Assembly (NCBI RefSeq): GCF_002929505.1
Contig: NZ_PJJL01000056.1
Location: forward strand, 26,513 to 64,200
From: Cryobacterium sp. Y57
GTDB taxonomy: Bacteria > Actinomycetota > Actinomycetes > Actinomycetales > Microbacteriaceae
Length of the DNA stretch: 37,688 nt
Direction of reading: 5' to 3'
The first letter of the stretch is position 1. Every line of letters starts with the position of its first letter. The position numbers were made by a program, and so were the translations under genes. The notes below the pieces were generated by a model, which was not told the origin of the DNA, ran no database searches, and was given only the letters and a program-made list of their open reading frames with translations. Positions 25,074 to 33,413 of the stretch are shown here, in pieces.

Positions 25074-26000
25074 CTAGTGAACCGTGGTGCGGTTACCGCA
25101 GCTCAGCAGGTAGTTGCGGGTGCGTGCGGCGATGGGCATGGGCACGTCGAACTGCACGGGGTACATGTCCTGTTCGACAATGCCGAAGATCGGACGATCC
25201 AGGGCCTCAACGGCCTCGATGACCGCCCGCAGATCGGGCAGGCCCCGGGGCGGTTCGCTCATCACACCGGCCAGGTTGGCGGCGGCCCAAGTCAGCTTTT
25301 CAGCGTTGACCCTGGCCAAAACATCTGGGTTGATCTGTTTGAGGTGCAGATACCCGATGCGTTCGGGGTATTTACGGATCAGGTCGAGGCTGTCAGCGCC
25401 GCAGTACTCGGCGTGACCGGTGTCGAGGCAGAGATTCAAAAGCTTCGGATCCGTCTCGGCAAGTAGGTGCTCGATGTCGACCTGCACGCCCACGTGGGAA
25501 TCCGCATGCGGGTGAAACTGCTGCTTCAGGCCGTAGTCGTCGGCCAGAATTTTACCGAGCCGGTTGTGACCGGCCACCAAGTCGCTCCACTGCTGCTTGT
25601 CCAGCGTCCCGCTCTCCACAGCCTCGCCGGTAACGTCATCGCGCCACATGGCCGGGATGACGACGATGTGCTCGCCCCCGATCGCTGCGGTGAGCTCAGC
25701 GACCTTGCGGGCGGGTTCCCAGGCCTCAGCCCAGTGGTCGGTACCCCGGTGGAATGCGGTGAAAACTGTGCCCGCTGATACCCGGAGGTCGCGTTTATTC
25801 AGCTCATCAGCCAGGCGTTGCGGGTCAGTGGGCAGATAGCCGTAGGGGCCCAGTTCAATCCATTTGTAGCCGGATTCGGCTGCCTCATCGAGGAACCGTT
25901 CCCACGGGGTTTGCTTCGGATCGTCGGCAAACCAGACCCCCCAGGAGTCCGGGGCCGTGCCGATACGGAGCGGATTTGTTATTACAGCTGTATTTTCCAT
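25074..26000 (-). CDS. iolE: Inosose dehydratase-type TIM-barrel (IolE/MocC-like)
   Basis: This 308-residue sugar phosphate isomerase/epimerase-fold protein opens with IGTAPDSWGVWFADDPKQTP and ELGPYGYLPTDP. It carries likely metal ligands in KQQFHPHADSH, LCLDTGHAEYCG and GIVEQDMYP. In the pathway, IolE dehydrates 2-keto-myo-inositol to the trihydroxycyclohexane-dione used by IolD. The ATG at 26000 has AAAGG about ten bases upstream. An in-frame extension to 26219 runs into the mmsA gene and is not used. Among the barrel proteins here, this is the one I judge most IolE-like. IolI-like inosose isomerase is the alternative. Confidence 0.78.
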   Translation of the reverse strand: MENTAVITNPLRIGTAPDSWGVWFADDPKQTPWERFLDEAAESGYKWIELGPYGYLPTDPQRLADELNKRDLRVSAGTVFTAFHRGTDHWAEAWEPARKVAELTAAIGGEHIVVIPAMWRDDVTGEAVESGTLDKQQWSDLVAGHNRLGKILADDYGLKQQFHPHADSHVGVQVDIEHLLAETDPKLLNLCLDTGHAEYCGADSLDLIRKYPERIGYLHLKQINPDVLARVNAEKLTWAAANLAGVMSEPPRGLPDLRAVIEAVEALDRPIFGIVEQDMYPVQFDVPMPIAARTRNYLLSCGNRTTVH

Positions 26001-26031
26001 GTGTCGCGGCCTTTCTTTCCTCGAACCGAAA

Positions 26032-27537
26032 CTATGAGTTGGACGGGAAGGCATATGACGCCTCGGAGGCGTGTGCAGGCTCTGGCCAGCGGGAGGTGAC
26101 CACCTTGCCGCGGGTGTAGAAGGCCACGCCTTCTTCGCCGTAGATGTTCCTGTCGCCGAAAAGCGAGTTCTTCCAGCCGCCGAAGGAGTGATAGGCGACG
26201 GGGACCGGGACAGGCACATTGATGCCGATCATGCCCACGTGCACGCCCCGCTGGAATTTACGGGCGTTTGAACCCGACGAGGTGAAGATCGCGGTGCCGT
26301 TGCCATAAGGGTTGGAGTTGATCAGCTCGATGGCCTCCTCCACGGTCTCGACCCGCACGACGGTGAGCACTGGGCCAAAGATCTCTTCGGTGTAGGCGGT
26401 CATGTCGGTCGTGACGTTGTCGAGCACGGTCGGCCCGACCCAGAAGCCGTCTTCCTTGCCCGTAACGACCAGATCGCGACCGTCAACAACGAGGTTCGCT
26501 CCACTCTCTGCAGCCTCACCGACGATACGGATGATGCGCTCCTTCGACGCGCGGGTGATTACCGGGCCCATGTCGGCATCCGGCTCCGTGCCCTCGGCAA
26601 CCTTGATCGCGAGGGCGCGTTCCTGCACTTTGGAGACGAGCGAATCGGCGGCATCGCCAACGGCGATCGCGACGGAGATGGCCATGCAGCGTTCCCCCGC
26701 CGAACCGAAGGCTGCGGCGGACAGGTGGTCGGCGGCGTTATCGAGATCAGCATCGGGCAAGATGATGGCGTGGTTCTTGGCCCCGCCGAGGGCCTGAACA
26801 CGCTTGCCGTGCGCCGTGGCCGTCTCGTGCACGTACTGCGCAATCGGGGTCGAACCGACGAAGGAAATGGCGTCGACGTCGGGGTGAGTGAGGAGGCCAG
26901 TGACGGTCTCCTTGTCACCATGAAGCACCTGGAAGACACCGTCAGGCAGGCCGGCTTTCGTCCAGAGGGTTGCTAGCAGTATCGCTGCCGAAGGATCGCG
27001 CTCCGAAGGCTTGAGAATGAATGCGTTGCCGGTGGCGATGGCGATCGGGCACATCCACAACGGCACCATCACCGGAAAGTTGAAGGGGGTGATTCCGGCG
27101 ACAACACCCACCGGCTCGCGGAAGGAGAAGACGTCGATCCCGGTGGAAGCCTGGTCGGAATAGGCCCCCTTGAGCAGCTGCGGGATGCCGCAGGCGAACT
27201 CAATGACCTCGATACCACGGCCGATTTCCCCCTTGGCGTCGGAGAGTACCTTGCCGTGCTCGGCGGTGATGAGCGCTGCAAGCTCGTCCACGTGAGCGCT
27301 CACGAGCTCACGGAATTTGAAGAGCACGGTTGTGCGTTTGGCCAGGGACGTCTGCGACCAGCTCTCGGCGGCTTTCTTGGCTGCGGCCACTGTGGTGTCG
27401 AGATCGTCTCGGTTGGCCAGGCGCAGGTGCCCGGAAATTTCTCCGGTCGCAGGGTTGTACACCGGCTGTGTGCGCTCGCCGGTTCCGGGGTTCTCGTGGC
27501 CATTGATAAAGTGCGAAATGGGCTTCTGAGCAGTCAT
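26032..27537 (-). CDS. iolA: CoA-acylating (methyl)malonate-semialdehyde dehydrogenase
   Basis: This 501-residue aldehyde dehydrogenase is of the MmsA/IolA class. ITPFNFPVMVPLWMCPIAIA, the nucleotide-binding FVGSTPIAQYV, and the catalytic Cys284 in GSAGERCMA identify the class. The usual ALDH general-base glutamate region is replaced by LGGAKNHAIILPDAD, as in CoA-dependent members. The last pathway step converts malonate semialdehyde, NAD and CoA to acetyl-CoA and CO2. It can also serve valine and propionate metabolism. AAGGAG lies seven bases before the ATG. It follows iolD by 47 bases. Confidence 0.93.
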   Translation of the reverse strand: MTAQKPISHFINGHENPGTGERTQPVYNPATGEISGHLRLANRDDLDTTVAAAKKAAESWSQTSLAKRTTVLFKFRELVSAHVDELAALITAEHGKVLSDAKGEIGRGIEVIEFACGIPQLLKGAYSDQASTGIDVFSFREPVGVVAGITPFNFPVMVPLWMCPIAIATGNAFILKPSERDPSAAILLATLWTKAGLPDGVFQVLHGDKETVTGLLTHPDVDAISFVGSTPIAQYVHETATAHGKRVQALGGAKNHAIILPDADLDNAADHLSAAAFGSAGERCMAISVAIAVGDAADSLVSKVQERALAIKVAEGTEPDADMGPVITRASKERIIRIVGEAAESGANLVVDGRDLVVTGKEDGFWVGPTVLDNVTTDMTAYTEEIFGPVLTVVRVETVEEAIELINSNPYGNGTAIFTSSGSNARKFQRGVHVGMIGINVPVPVPVAYHSFGGWKNSLFGDRNIYGEEGVAFYTRGKVVTSRWPEPAHASEASYAFPSNS

Positions 27538-27584
27538 GAGTGACTCCTTCGTCTATATGAGTGTTGTGATGAGCGGAAAAGGGC

Positions 27585-29495
27585 CTAGCCCAGGAGATGC
27601 TTCTGGTGCTTTTTGTGCGCAAGATAGGTTTCGTAGGCCTGGGTCGTGGAATCGAGCTCGGAGAGTGCCGAGACCGGAACATCCCACCAGCTTTCCGAAT
27701 CCGGACCGGAAATCATCGGGTCGCTGTTGATGTGGATGAGCACCGGTCCCGTTGCCAGCTTTGCTTTTCGCAGAGCGACCTTGAGGTCGGCGATTGTGTC
27801 GACTCCCGGCTCGACCCGGATCACGTTCACGCCCAGGCTTTCGGCGTTGAGGGCCAGATCGACCGGCAGCCGATCGCCGTCGTCGAAAGAATGCGCGCTC
27901 TCGTCCAGGTACCGGTATTGGGTGCCAAAGCGCTGCGACCCGAGGGATTCGGAGAGTGATCCGATCGAGGCATAGCCATGATTCTGGATCAGCACCACGA
28001 TGATCTTGATGTTCTCGGCGACAGCGGTCACGAGCTCGGTGTGCATCATCAGGTAAGAACCGTCGCCGACCATAATGAAGACGTCCCGGTCGGGGGCTCC
28101 ACGCTTGACGCCGATACCGCCAGCAATTTCGTACCCCATGCAGGAGAATCCGTATTCCACGTGATAACCGGACGAGTCCCGCACGCGCCACATCTTGTGC
28201 AGGTCACCGGGGAGGGACCCCGCCGCGCAGACGACCACATCTCGCGCCTCCGAGATCTCGTTGACCGCGCCGATGATCTCGGCCTGCGCCGGTAGCGGCG
28301 TATACGAGGTGCTGTGCGCCGCCTCGACCACGGCATCCCAGTTTTTCTTCTCCGCGGCAATGGTGCGCTCGAGATCGGCTCCGACGCGGAATCCGCCGAG
28401 TGCCACACCGAGCGCGATCAGTGCCTTGCGCGCGTCGGCCACGACGGCGATCGCGGTGCCGTGCTTGTAGGCATCGATGGGCGCCACGTTGATGTTGATG
28501 AATTTCACGTCGGGATTGGCGAAGATCGTGCGGGACCCGGTCGTGAAGTCCTCGTAGCGGGTGCCGATTCCGATGACGAGATCGGCCTCTGCGGCCAGAC
28601 GGTTGGCCGCGGTCGTGCCCGTAGAGCCGATGGCGCCGAGGGAGAACGGGTGATCCCAGGGCAATACGCCGACGCCGGCCTGCGTGTTTCCGACTGGGAT
28701 GCCGGTGGCGACGGTGAAGTCAGCCAGGGCGTCTTCCGCGAAGGCGTACAGCACACCACCGCCGGCAACGATCAGAGGGCGTTTGGCCGCGCGGATCGCC
28801 CGGGCCGCGGCGGCGATATCGTCAGGCTCGGGTGCCGGGCGACGGATTCGCCAGTCACGCTCGGCAAGAAATTCGGCTGGAACGTCGAGCACCTCGGCCT
28901 GCACGTCCTGCGGCAGCGAGATGGTGACGGCACCGGTCTCGACCGGGTCCGTCAGAACCCGTAGACCGTTCATAAGAGCCGAGAAGAGCTGCTCTGGGCG
29001 GCTGACCCGGTCGAAGTAGCGCGACAACGGACGAAAGGCGTCGTTGACAGAAATGTCATAGGCATCCGGTCGCTCGAGCTGTTGCAGCACGGGGTCGGAC
29101 GTCCGCGTGGCGAAGACATCGCCGGGCAGTAATAGAACGGGTAAGCGGTTGATCGTCGCGAGTGCCGCACCGGTGAGCATATTAGTAGCGCCGGGTCCCA
29201 CGGATGTTGAAACGGCATAGGTGGACCGGCGGCGGCGTATGCGAGTGAAGCCGACGGCCTGGTGCACCATGCCCTGCTCGTTGCGGCCCTGGTAATACGG
29301 CATGGCCTTCGGGTCGCGGCTCTGCGATTGCAGAAGCGCCTGGCCGACGCCGGCCACATTGCCATGTCCGAAGATGCCGAACATGCCGGAAATCAGTCGT
29401 TCACGATGGTCATCCGTGCCCACCCGGTCAATGGAATATTGGTTGGCGAGAAACTCGACGAGGGCCTGCGAAACGGTCATGCGGCGTGATGTCAT
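27585..29495 (-). CDS. iolD: 3D-(3,5/4)-trihydroxycyclohexane-1,2-dione acylhydrolase
   Basis: This 636-residue thiamine diphosphate enzyme opens the ring to give 5-deoxy-D-glucuronate. The cofactor-activating glutamate is Glu73 in YQGRNEQGM. The central domain has PLIVAGGGV, and the C-terminal cofactor and magnesium motif GDG at 477-479 is followed ~25 residues on by QNHGYASIG. Length matches the IolD family, which is longer than typical acetolactate synthases. GAGGAA lies seven bases before the ATG, which starts three bases after the upstream stop. A segment RIRRRRSTYAVSTSVGPG is unusually basic but in frame. Confidence 0.94.
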   Translation of the reverse strand: MTSRRMTVSQALVEFLANQYSIDRVGTDDHRERLISGMFGIFGHGNVAGVGQALLQSQSRDPKAMPYYQGRNEQGMVHQAVGFTRIRRRRSTYAVSTSVGPGATNMLTGAALATINRLPVLLLPGDVFATRTSDPVLQQLERPDAYDISVNDAFRPLSRYFDRVSRPEQLFSALMNGLRVLTDPVETGAVTISLPQDVQAEVLDVPAEFLAERDWRIRRPAPEPDDIAAAARAIRAAKRPLIVAGGGVLYAFAEDALADFTVATGIPVGNTQAGVGVLPWDHPFSLGAIGSTGTTAANRLAAEADLVIGIGTRYEDFTTGSRTIFANPDVKFININVAPIDAYKHGTAIAVVADARKALIALGVALGGFRVGADLERTIAAEKKNWDAVVEAAHSTSYTPLPAQAEIIGAVNEISEARDVVVCAAGSLPGDLHKMWRVRDSSGYHVEYGFSCMGYEIAGGIGVKRGAPDRDVFIMVGDGSYLMMHTELVTAVAENIKIIVVLIQNHGYASIGSLSESLGSQRFGTQYRYLDESAHSFDDGDRLPVDLALNAESLGVNVIRVEPGVDTIADLKVALRKAKLATGPVLIHINSDPMISGPDSESWWDVPVSALSELDSTTQAYETYLAHKKHQKHLLG

Positions 29496-29498
29496 GGG

Positions 29499-30434
29499 TT
29501 AGTTCCTCGTCATCGAGTCGGTGGTGCTGGAGTTGAGCAGTGAGGCAGCGATGGAGACGGCGACCGCCACGTCGTCGTCTCGCGGGTAGAGCAGGGTGCG
29601 ACCGACGGTGAGGCCGCGCACACCCGGCAGCGCGAGGGCGGCTTCCCAGCTGGCGAAGACCTCGTCGGGCGCGCCGTCGGGGTCTCCGCCAAGGAGCACG
29701 GTGGGCATGGTGGTGGCCGCCATGACGCGTTCCATTTCGGGCACGACTGGTAGTTTCAGCCAGGTGTATGCACTCGTCCCCCCGAGCGCGGAGGCGATGG
29801 CCACCGACGTGATGACCGCATCGGTGCTCAGGTCGTTACGAATACGTCCGTTCTCCCAGACCGAGAGGAACGGCTCGACCATGGCGATAAGGCGGTGCTC
29901 AGCCAAGCTGTCGATGGCCTGTGCTGTTGCCGCTAGGGCGCCGGGGGTGGCCGGGTCGCCGAGGCAGATGCGCGTCAGCATCTTGCCACCGGTGGCTCCG
30001 ATTTCGGCTAGTGCGCCCGCGGTGTGGCCGGTGAAGCGGTCATCGATCTCGTTGACAGACCCGGCCAGACCGCCACGGTTCATCGACCCGAAGATCAACT
30101 TGCCCTCCAACGCGCCGAGCAGAAGCAGATCGTCCAGAATGTCGGGGGAGGCCAGAACTCCGTCAACAGCGGGGTTGGCGAGTGCGACCTGGAGCCGGTC
30201 GAGCAGGTCCATGCGATCGGCCATGGCCATCCGGTCGGTGCCGACGGCGAGTGCGCCACGTGCCGGGTGATCGGCGGCGACAATAAAGTTCTGCGTGCCG
30301 CCCCTCGGACCAGGGTGTGGCCGACGGGCCTGCGCCGCCCGCAGTATGGCCCCGGGATCCTGGAGGCGCACGGTGGTTAATTTCCCGTAGCGGCTTGCAT
30401 CCTGGGTGGTGACATGCGGGCGCAGATCAGTCAT
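29499..30434 (-). CDS. TIM-barrel aldolase-like protein (Cgl0159/DeoC-LacD type), probable IolJ function
   Basis: This 311-residue (beta/alpha)8 protein has NFIVAADHPARG near residue 50, GSMNRGGLAGSVNEIDDRFTG near 120, GGKMLTRICLGD, and TWLKLPVVPEMERV with a possible Schiff-base lysine. It matches an actinobacterial family that sits beside iolC in inositol clusters and is recalled as Cgl0159-like. By position it would cleave 2-deoxy-5-keto-gluconate 6-phosphate to malonate semialdehyde and dihydroxyacetone phosphate. No class II FbaA-type IolJ is present elsewhere in the window, which supports this reading. The start overlaps the iolC stop by eight bases. Confidence 0.78.
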   Translation of the reverse strand: MTDLRPHVTTQDASRYGKLTTVRLQDPGAILRAAQARRPHPGPRGGTQNFIVAADHPARGALAVGTDRMAMADRMDLLDRLQVALANPAVDGVLASPDILDDLLLLGALEGKLIFGSMNRGGLAGSVNEIDDRFTGHTAGALAEIGATGGKMLTRICLGDPATPGALAATAQAIDSLAEHRLIAMVEPFLSVWENGRIRNDLSTDAVITSVAIASALGGTSAYTWLKLPVVPEMERVMAATTMPTVLLGGDPDGAPDEVFASWEAALALPGVRGLTVGRTLLYPRDDDVAVAVSIAASLLNSSTTDSMTRN

Positions 30435-31407
30435 TGGGAACCTCGCGACCGTGTTCGGCGAGCAGGCTCATCACTTCGGCCGGCGTGGGCATGGCGTCGG
30501 CGCACGACAGCCGGGAGGCGACGATGGCACCGGCGGCGTTGGCATAGTCGAGAATCTGCTGCAGTGGCCAGCCGGCGAGCAACCCGTGGCAGAATGCGCC
30601 GCCGAATGAGTCACCGGCACCGAGACCGTTGATTGTCTTCACCGGAATGGGGGCGGAGATCACCCGCTCACTTCGCGTGGCGGCCATGACGCCATCCGCG
30701 CCCAGCTTTACAACGGCTATTTCCACGCCGGCTGCCAACAGTGCGTCAGCCTGTTCGTCAGGTGTGCCCTCGCCCACGGCGACGGCGCATTCCTTGTCGT
30801 TACCGATGGCCACGGTCACGTGCGGCAGAATCTTTGCTACCTCGGTGCGAGCTTCGTCTTCGGAAGCCCAGAACATGGGGCGGTAGTCGAGGTCGAGAAT
30901 GGTGAATTGTCCAGCAGCGAGAGCATCGCGGGGCCGGGCCTCATGGGCCGCGAGGTGGGCGCCGCGGCTGGGCTCCTGGCAGAGGCCGGTCACGGTCGAC
31001 CAGAAGATTCGGGTGGCCTTGATCGCGTCAAGGTCGAGTTCGTCAGCGGTGATCTGCAGATCGGGCGCCGTGGGCGTGCGATAAAAGTAGAGCGGAAAGT
31101 CATCTGGCGGCTTGATGGCGCAGAAAGTGACCGGGGTCGGCCAGACCGGCACCGCAGAGACGAACTGGTCGTCGACTTTGAATTTCGTCAACTCTTGGTG
31201 GAGATAGTTGCCGAAGGGGTCGTCGCCGGTGCGCGTGATGACGCCCGTGCGGCGCCCCTGACGGGCCGCGGCAACGGCCACATTTGACGGGGAGCCGCCC
31301 AGATACTTGCCAAAGCTCGTTACATCTTCAAGGTCTACCCCGATGTCATTGGGGTAGATGTCGACGCTGATGCGCCCGATGGTGAGGAGATCATGTGTCT
31401 CGGTCAT
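30427..31407 (-). CDS. iolC: 5-dehydro-2-deoxygluconokinase
   Basis: This 326-residue PfkB/ribokinase-family kinase phosphorylates 2-deoxy-5-keto-D-gluconate at O6. Features are LTIGRISVDIYPN at the start, KYLGGSPSNVAVAAARQG for substrate binding, IGNDKE, and the nucleotide and catalytic signature INGLGAGDSFGGAF with catalytic Asp266. AGAAAGG lies before the ATG. It is the first pathway gene of the operon, preceded by a TTGACA box and the 23-bp element. All active-site landmarks are intact. Confidence 0.93.
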   Translation of the reverse strand: MTETHDLLTIGRISVDIYPNDIGVDLEDVTSFGKYLGGSPSNVAVAAARQGRRTGVITRTGDDPFGNYLHQELTKFKVDDQFVSAVPVWPTPVTFCAIKPPDDFPLYFYRTPTAPDLQITADELDLDAIKATRIFWSTVTGLCQEPSRGAHLAAHEARPRDALAAGQFTILDLDYRPMFWASEDEARTEVAKILPHVTVAIGNDKECAVAVGEGTPDEQADALLAAGVEIAVVKLGADGVMAATRSERVISAPIPVKTINGLGAGDSFGGAFCHGLLAGWPLQQILDYANAAGAIVASRLSCADAMPTPAEVMSLLAEHGREVPND

Positions 31408-31482
31408 CGTTGACCTTTCTGTCGCTGGGGACTCGGTGAGAAAATAAGGGCACGGTTTTTACCCTGCACCCTATTGCCATCC

Positions 31483-31488
31483 TGTCAA
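31483..31488 (-). promoter_or_regulatory. -35 box (TTGACA) of the iolC promoter
   Basis: A perfect TTGACA on the minus strand lies 75 bases before the iolC start. The best -10 candidates downstream (around GGTAAA) are weak. The candidate operator ends two bases upstream of it. Confidence 0.5.
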
Positions 31489-31490
31489 AG

Positions 31491-31513
31491 TTTGTATGGA
31501 CATACTAACAAAA
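31491..31513. promoter_or_regulatory. Candidate inositol-regulon operator, site 1
   Basis: TTTGTA, two bases (TG), then GACATACTAACAAAA. It contains a dyad GTATG-GA-CATAC and TTTGT/ACAAA ends. It matches site 2 at 21 of 23 positions and abuts the iolC -35 box. The GntR/UTRA protein encoded at 19900 is the likely binder (inference). Confidence 0.6.
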
Positions 31514-31527
31514 AAAGGACGGAGGGA

Positions 31528-31932
31528 CTACGACGCTGGAACCGCAAGCTCGCCCGTCATGTATTGCGCGCGGCCAAACCCGAACGACCAGTCTCCGGCG
31601 CCGTTCTCCACGTAGCCAATAAAGACATCCGCTCCATCGATGCCCACCACGGACAGCTCGCTCGCGATCTTGTCGAAGAGCGCGGTTTTGGCTCTCTGAT
31701 CACGCCCGATCTGGGTGAAGATCTGGATCATGACGACGCCGTCCGTGCGTTCGAACCCGAGGCCGGCATCCTGGGCCCGCAGCTGGCCAATCGAATGCTC
31801 GGTAATGATATGAAAGAGGTCACGCTCGGGGATGCCGTAGGTCTCGACGATCGCCCGGTGAATCGCGTCACCGATGCCCTGAAGCTGCCCGGCAGTGCGG
31901 TCGGAATTCACGTCAATACGAACCAATGGCAT
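31528..31932 (-). CDS. Tautomerase-family protein
   Basis: This 134-residue protein begins MPLVRIDV, so Pro2 becomes the catalytic N-terminal proline after Met removal, as in the 4-oxalocrotonate tautomerase superfamily. The length fits the two-motif members rather than the ~62-residue 4-OT form. AAAGGA lies five bases before the ATG. It is on the same strand as iolC, 120 bases upstream of it, and has its own copy of the 23-bp element. That context suggests it acts on an inositol-pathway keto intermediate, by keto-enol tautomerisation or a related proton transfer. That is inference, and a detoxifying role is also possible. Confidence 0.85.
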   Translation of the reverse strand: MPLVRIDVNSDRTAGQLQGIGDAIHRAIVETYGIPERDLFHIITEHSIGQLRAQDAGLGFERTDGVVMIQIFTQIGRDQRAKTALFDKIASELSVVGIDGADVFIGYVENGAGDWSFGFGRAQYMTGELAVPAS

Positions 31933-31960
31933 GTCTGTCCTTTGCAGTATAAATGTCCTA

Positions 31961-31983
31961 TTTGTACTGACATACTAACAAAA
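31961..31983. promoter_or_regulatory. Candidate inositol-regulon operator, site 2
   Basis: TTTGTA, two bases (CT), then GACATACTAACAAAA, 28 bases upstream of the tautomerase start. A TATACT hexamer that may be its -10 lies between this element and the start codon. Confidence 0.6.
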
Positions 31984-32079
31984 TATCCCGGTACGGACAA
32001 GATCTGGCGTCGCGGGTATCGTGATCCGCAGCAAAGACGCTCCAACGACTAACGGACGCTTACGCCGTGGGAGGGAGCC

Positions 32080-32092
32080 GGAAACGTTTTCC
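32080..32092. promoter_or_regulatory. CG-centred palindrome resembling a LacI-family operator
   Basis: GGAAACGTTTTCC has a perfect AAACGTTT core. LacI/GalR operators are typically CG-centred palindromes of this kind. No LacI-type gene is in the window, so the call rests on shape alone. A short hairpin is the alternative. Confidence 0.3.
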
Positions 32093-32096
32093 AGGA

Positions 32097-32115
32097 GCCG
32101 CTGGGTACTAGCGGC
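32097..32115 (-). terminator. Hairpin downstream of the transporter remnant
   Basis: GCCGCT and AGCGGC form a 6-bp stem around a 7-base loop. It lies 22 bases after the remnant's stop codon on the minus strand. There is no T-run, so strength is uncertain. Confidence 0.3.
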
Positions 32116-32136
32116 GCGATCGTTGGATCTTTTGCC

Positions 32137-32490
32137 CTAGGCACCTTTTTTACGGTGTAGAAACTCCCAGTTTGGTGCCAGCACGGCCGCCAGTGCCGCG
32201 AAGAAGAAGAAGAGCACGGCCAGGGCCTGGATAATGGGTTTGCGCCCGACGACGTCAAAGATTCAGCCGATGAAAAAGGCTCCCGGCGCAGCTCCGACCA
32301 ATAGCGACGAGGTCAAGATGCCCTCCGTCGCTGGGGTGAGCCCCAGGCTTGAGCCCCTCGAGTCGAGGGCACCGTTGATAACACCGGTGTCATACCTGAA
32401 GAGTAGGCCGCCGAAGGTGGCGATGACGGCGATGGTACCGAGGCGACTACTTGCTACGCCTTTTGTGAGTGGCGGCAGCGCTTTGCGCAT
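32137..32490 (-). pseudogene. N-terminal remnant of an inositol-type MFS transporter
   Basis: The frame starts at 32490 and reads [44 protein letters not shown], then an in-frame TGA. It continues as IFDVVGRKPIIQALAVLFFFFAALAAVLAP and stops after FLHRKKGA at 32137. This is helices 1 to 3 of a sugar-porter transporter homologous to the intact one at 21616, with the rest missing. The helix-1 motif has Arg where FGYDTG has Gly, and the GRxSD loop is hit by the stop codon. It is a dead copy, not a small membrane protein. Confidence 0.85.
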
Positions 32491-32549
32491 GCCGGGCGTG
32501 ACTTGATGGGTTTCGACTATTCCTCTATCGGGTGTGTGGTGAGCGGATA

Positions 32550-33413
32550 TCAGCGCTGACCGGTCGACAACGTCGCACTCAATGCAGCATCAGCAGCTTG
32601 TAAAACACGTGCAGCAATTTCGAGGCCTTCGATACGTCCGAGCGACACGTCTTCGTGTTCAATGTTGACTGCCATGTCGGGGTCAACCTCGTGCAGGGCT
32701 CGGAGGAATTCGGTCCAGAAAGCCGTGTCATGGCCCTTGCCGAGTGCTACGAAGTCCCACGCGGAATCCTTGGGCCATTCGTTCACCCACTCATCGTCAC
32801 CCAGGTTCGTGCGGTCTTCGTCTTCATCCAGTTTGCGGAACCTGTTGTCCAGAACCCCGTAAACAGCCGCGGCCGGGTTCACCTTGATGTCTTTGGCGGC
32901 CGCGTGAAACACCAGGGCCACCTTTACACCGTTGTCGCGCGCGAGCTTGTCGATCTCTGACCACAGCTTGGCCGCCACGCCCCACTGGTAGTCCAGCTGA
33001 TCGAGCGAACCGGAGTTCCAAGCGTTCACGATCCAATTGGGGCGTGTCGCGCCCGGTTCTCCACCGGGGAGCCCCGACATCGTCACGACCCGGGTCTGGC
33101 CGAGTGCGGCCGCCGCTTTGATGGAACGGCGGATGTCTTCGGCGTGTTTGAGGCCGATGGCCGGGTTGGGGTGCAGTGGGTTGCCGTTGCAGTTGAGACC
33201 GGCAATCTCGACGCCGGTGCCGGCGAACAGGGCAAGGTAGTCATTCGCTGCCGACTTGCTGGCGATGATTTCATCGAGGTTCGGGATGTGGACAGGAGGC
33301 AGGAAGCCACCGGAGTTGACTTCGATGCCGGTGAGGCCAAGTGAGGCGACGACGTCAATCGCCTCGGGCAGGGAACGGTCGTGCAGAATTGCGTTGTAGA
33401 CGCCGAGTTTCAT
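32550..33413 (-). pseudogene. IolE/IolI-like TIM-barrel isomerase with apparent internal deletion
   Basis: The product is 287 residues, with a good start (AAGGAG before ATG). It begins MKLGVYNAILHDRSLPEAID and has NSGGFLPPVHIPNLDE, GLNCNGNPLHPNP, TMSGLPGGEPGA, YQWGVAAKLWSEID and NIEHEDVSLG. After DNGVKVAL it jumps directly to VFHAAAKDIKVNP. In homologues as I recall them, roughly 45-50 residues lie between these points, with an E-x-HP segment and a DPSH segment that supply metal ligands. If so, the frame is kept but the catalytic metal site is lost. It was coupled to the dehydrogenase pseudogene by an ATGA overlap. The surroundings are also decayed, so I class it as probably non-functional. 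Confidence 0.65.

Noticed and set aside
26001..26219. Upstream extension of the IolE-like gene
   Set aside because: It is antisense-type filler over mmsA codons. The ATG at 26000 has a ribosome-binding site and yields the expected family start.
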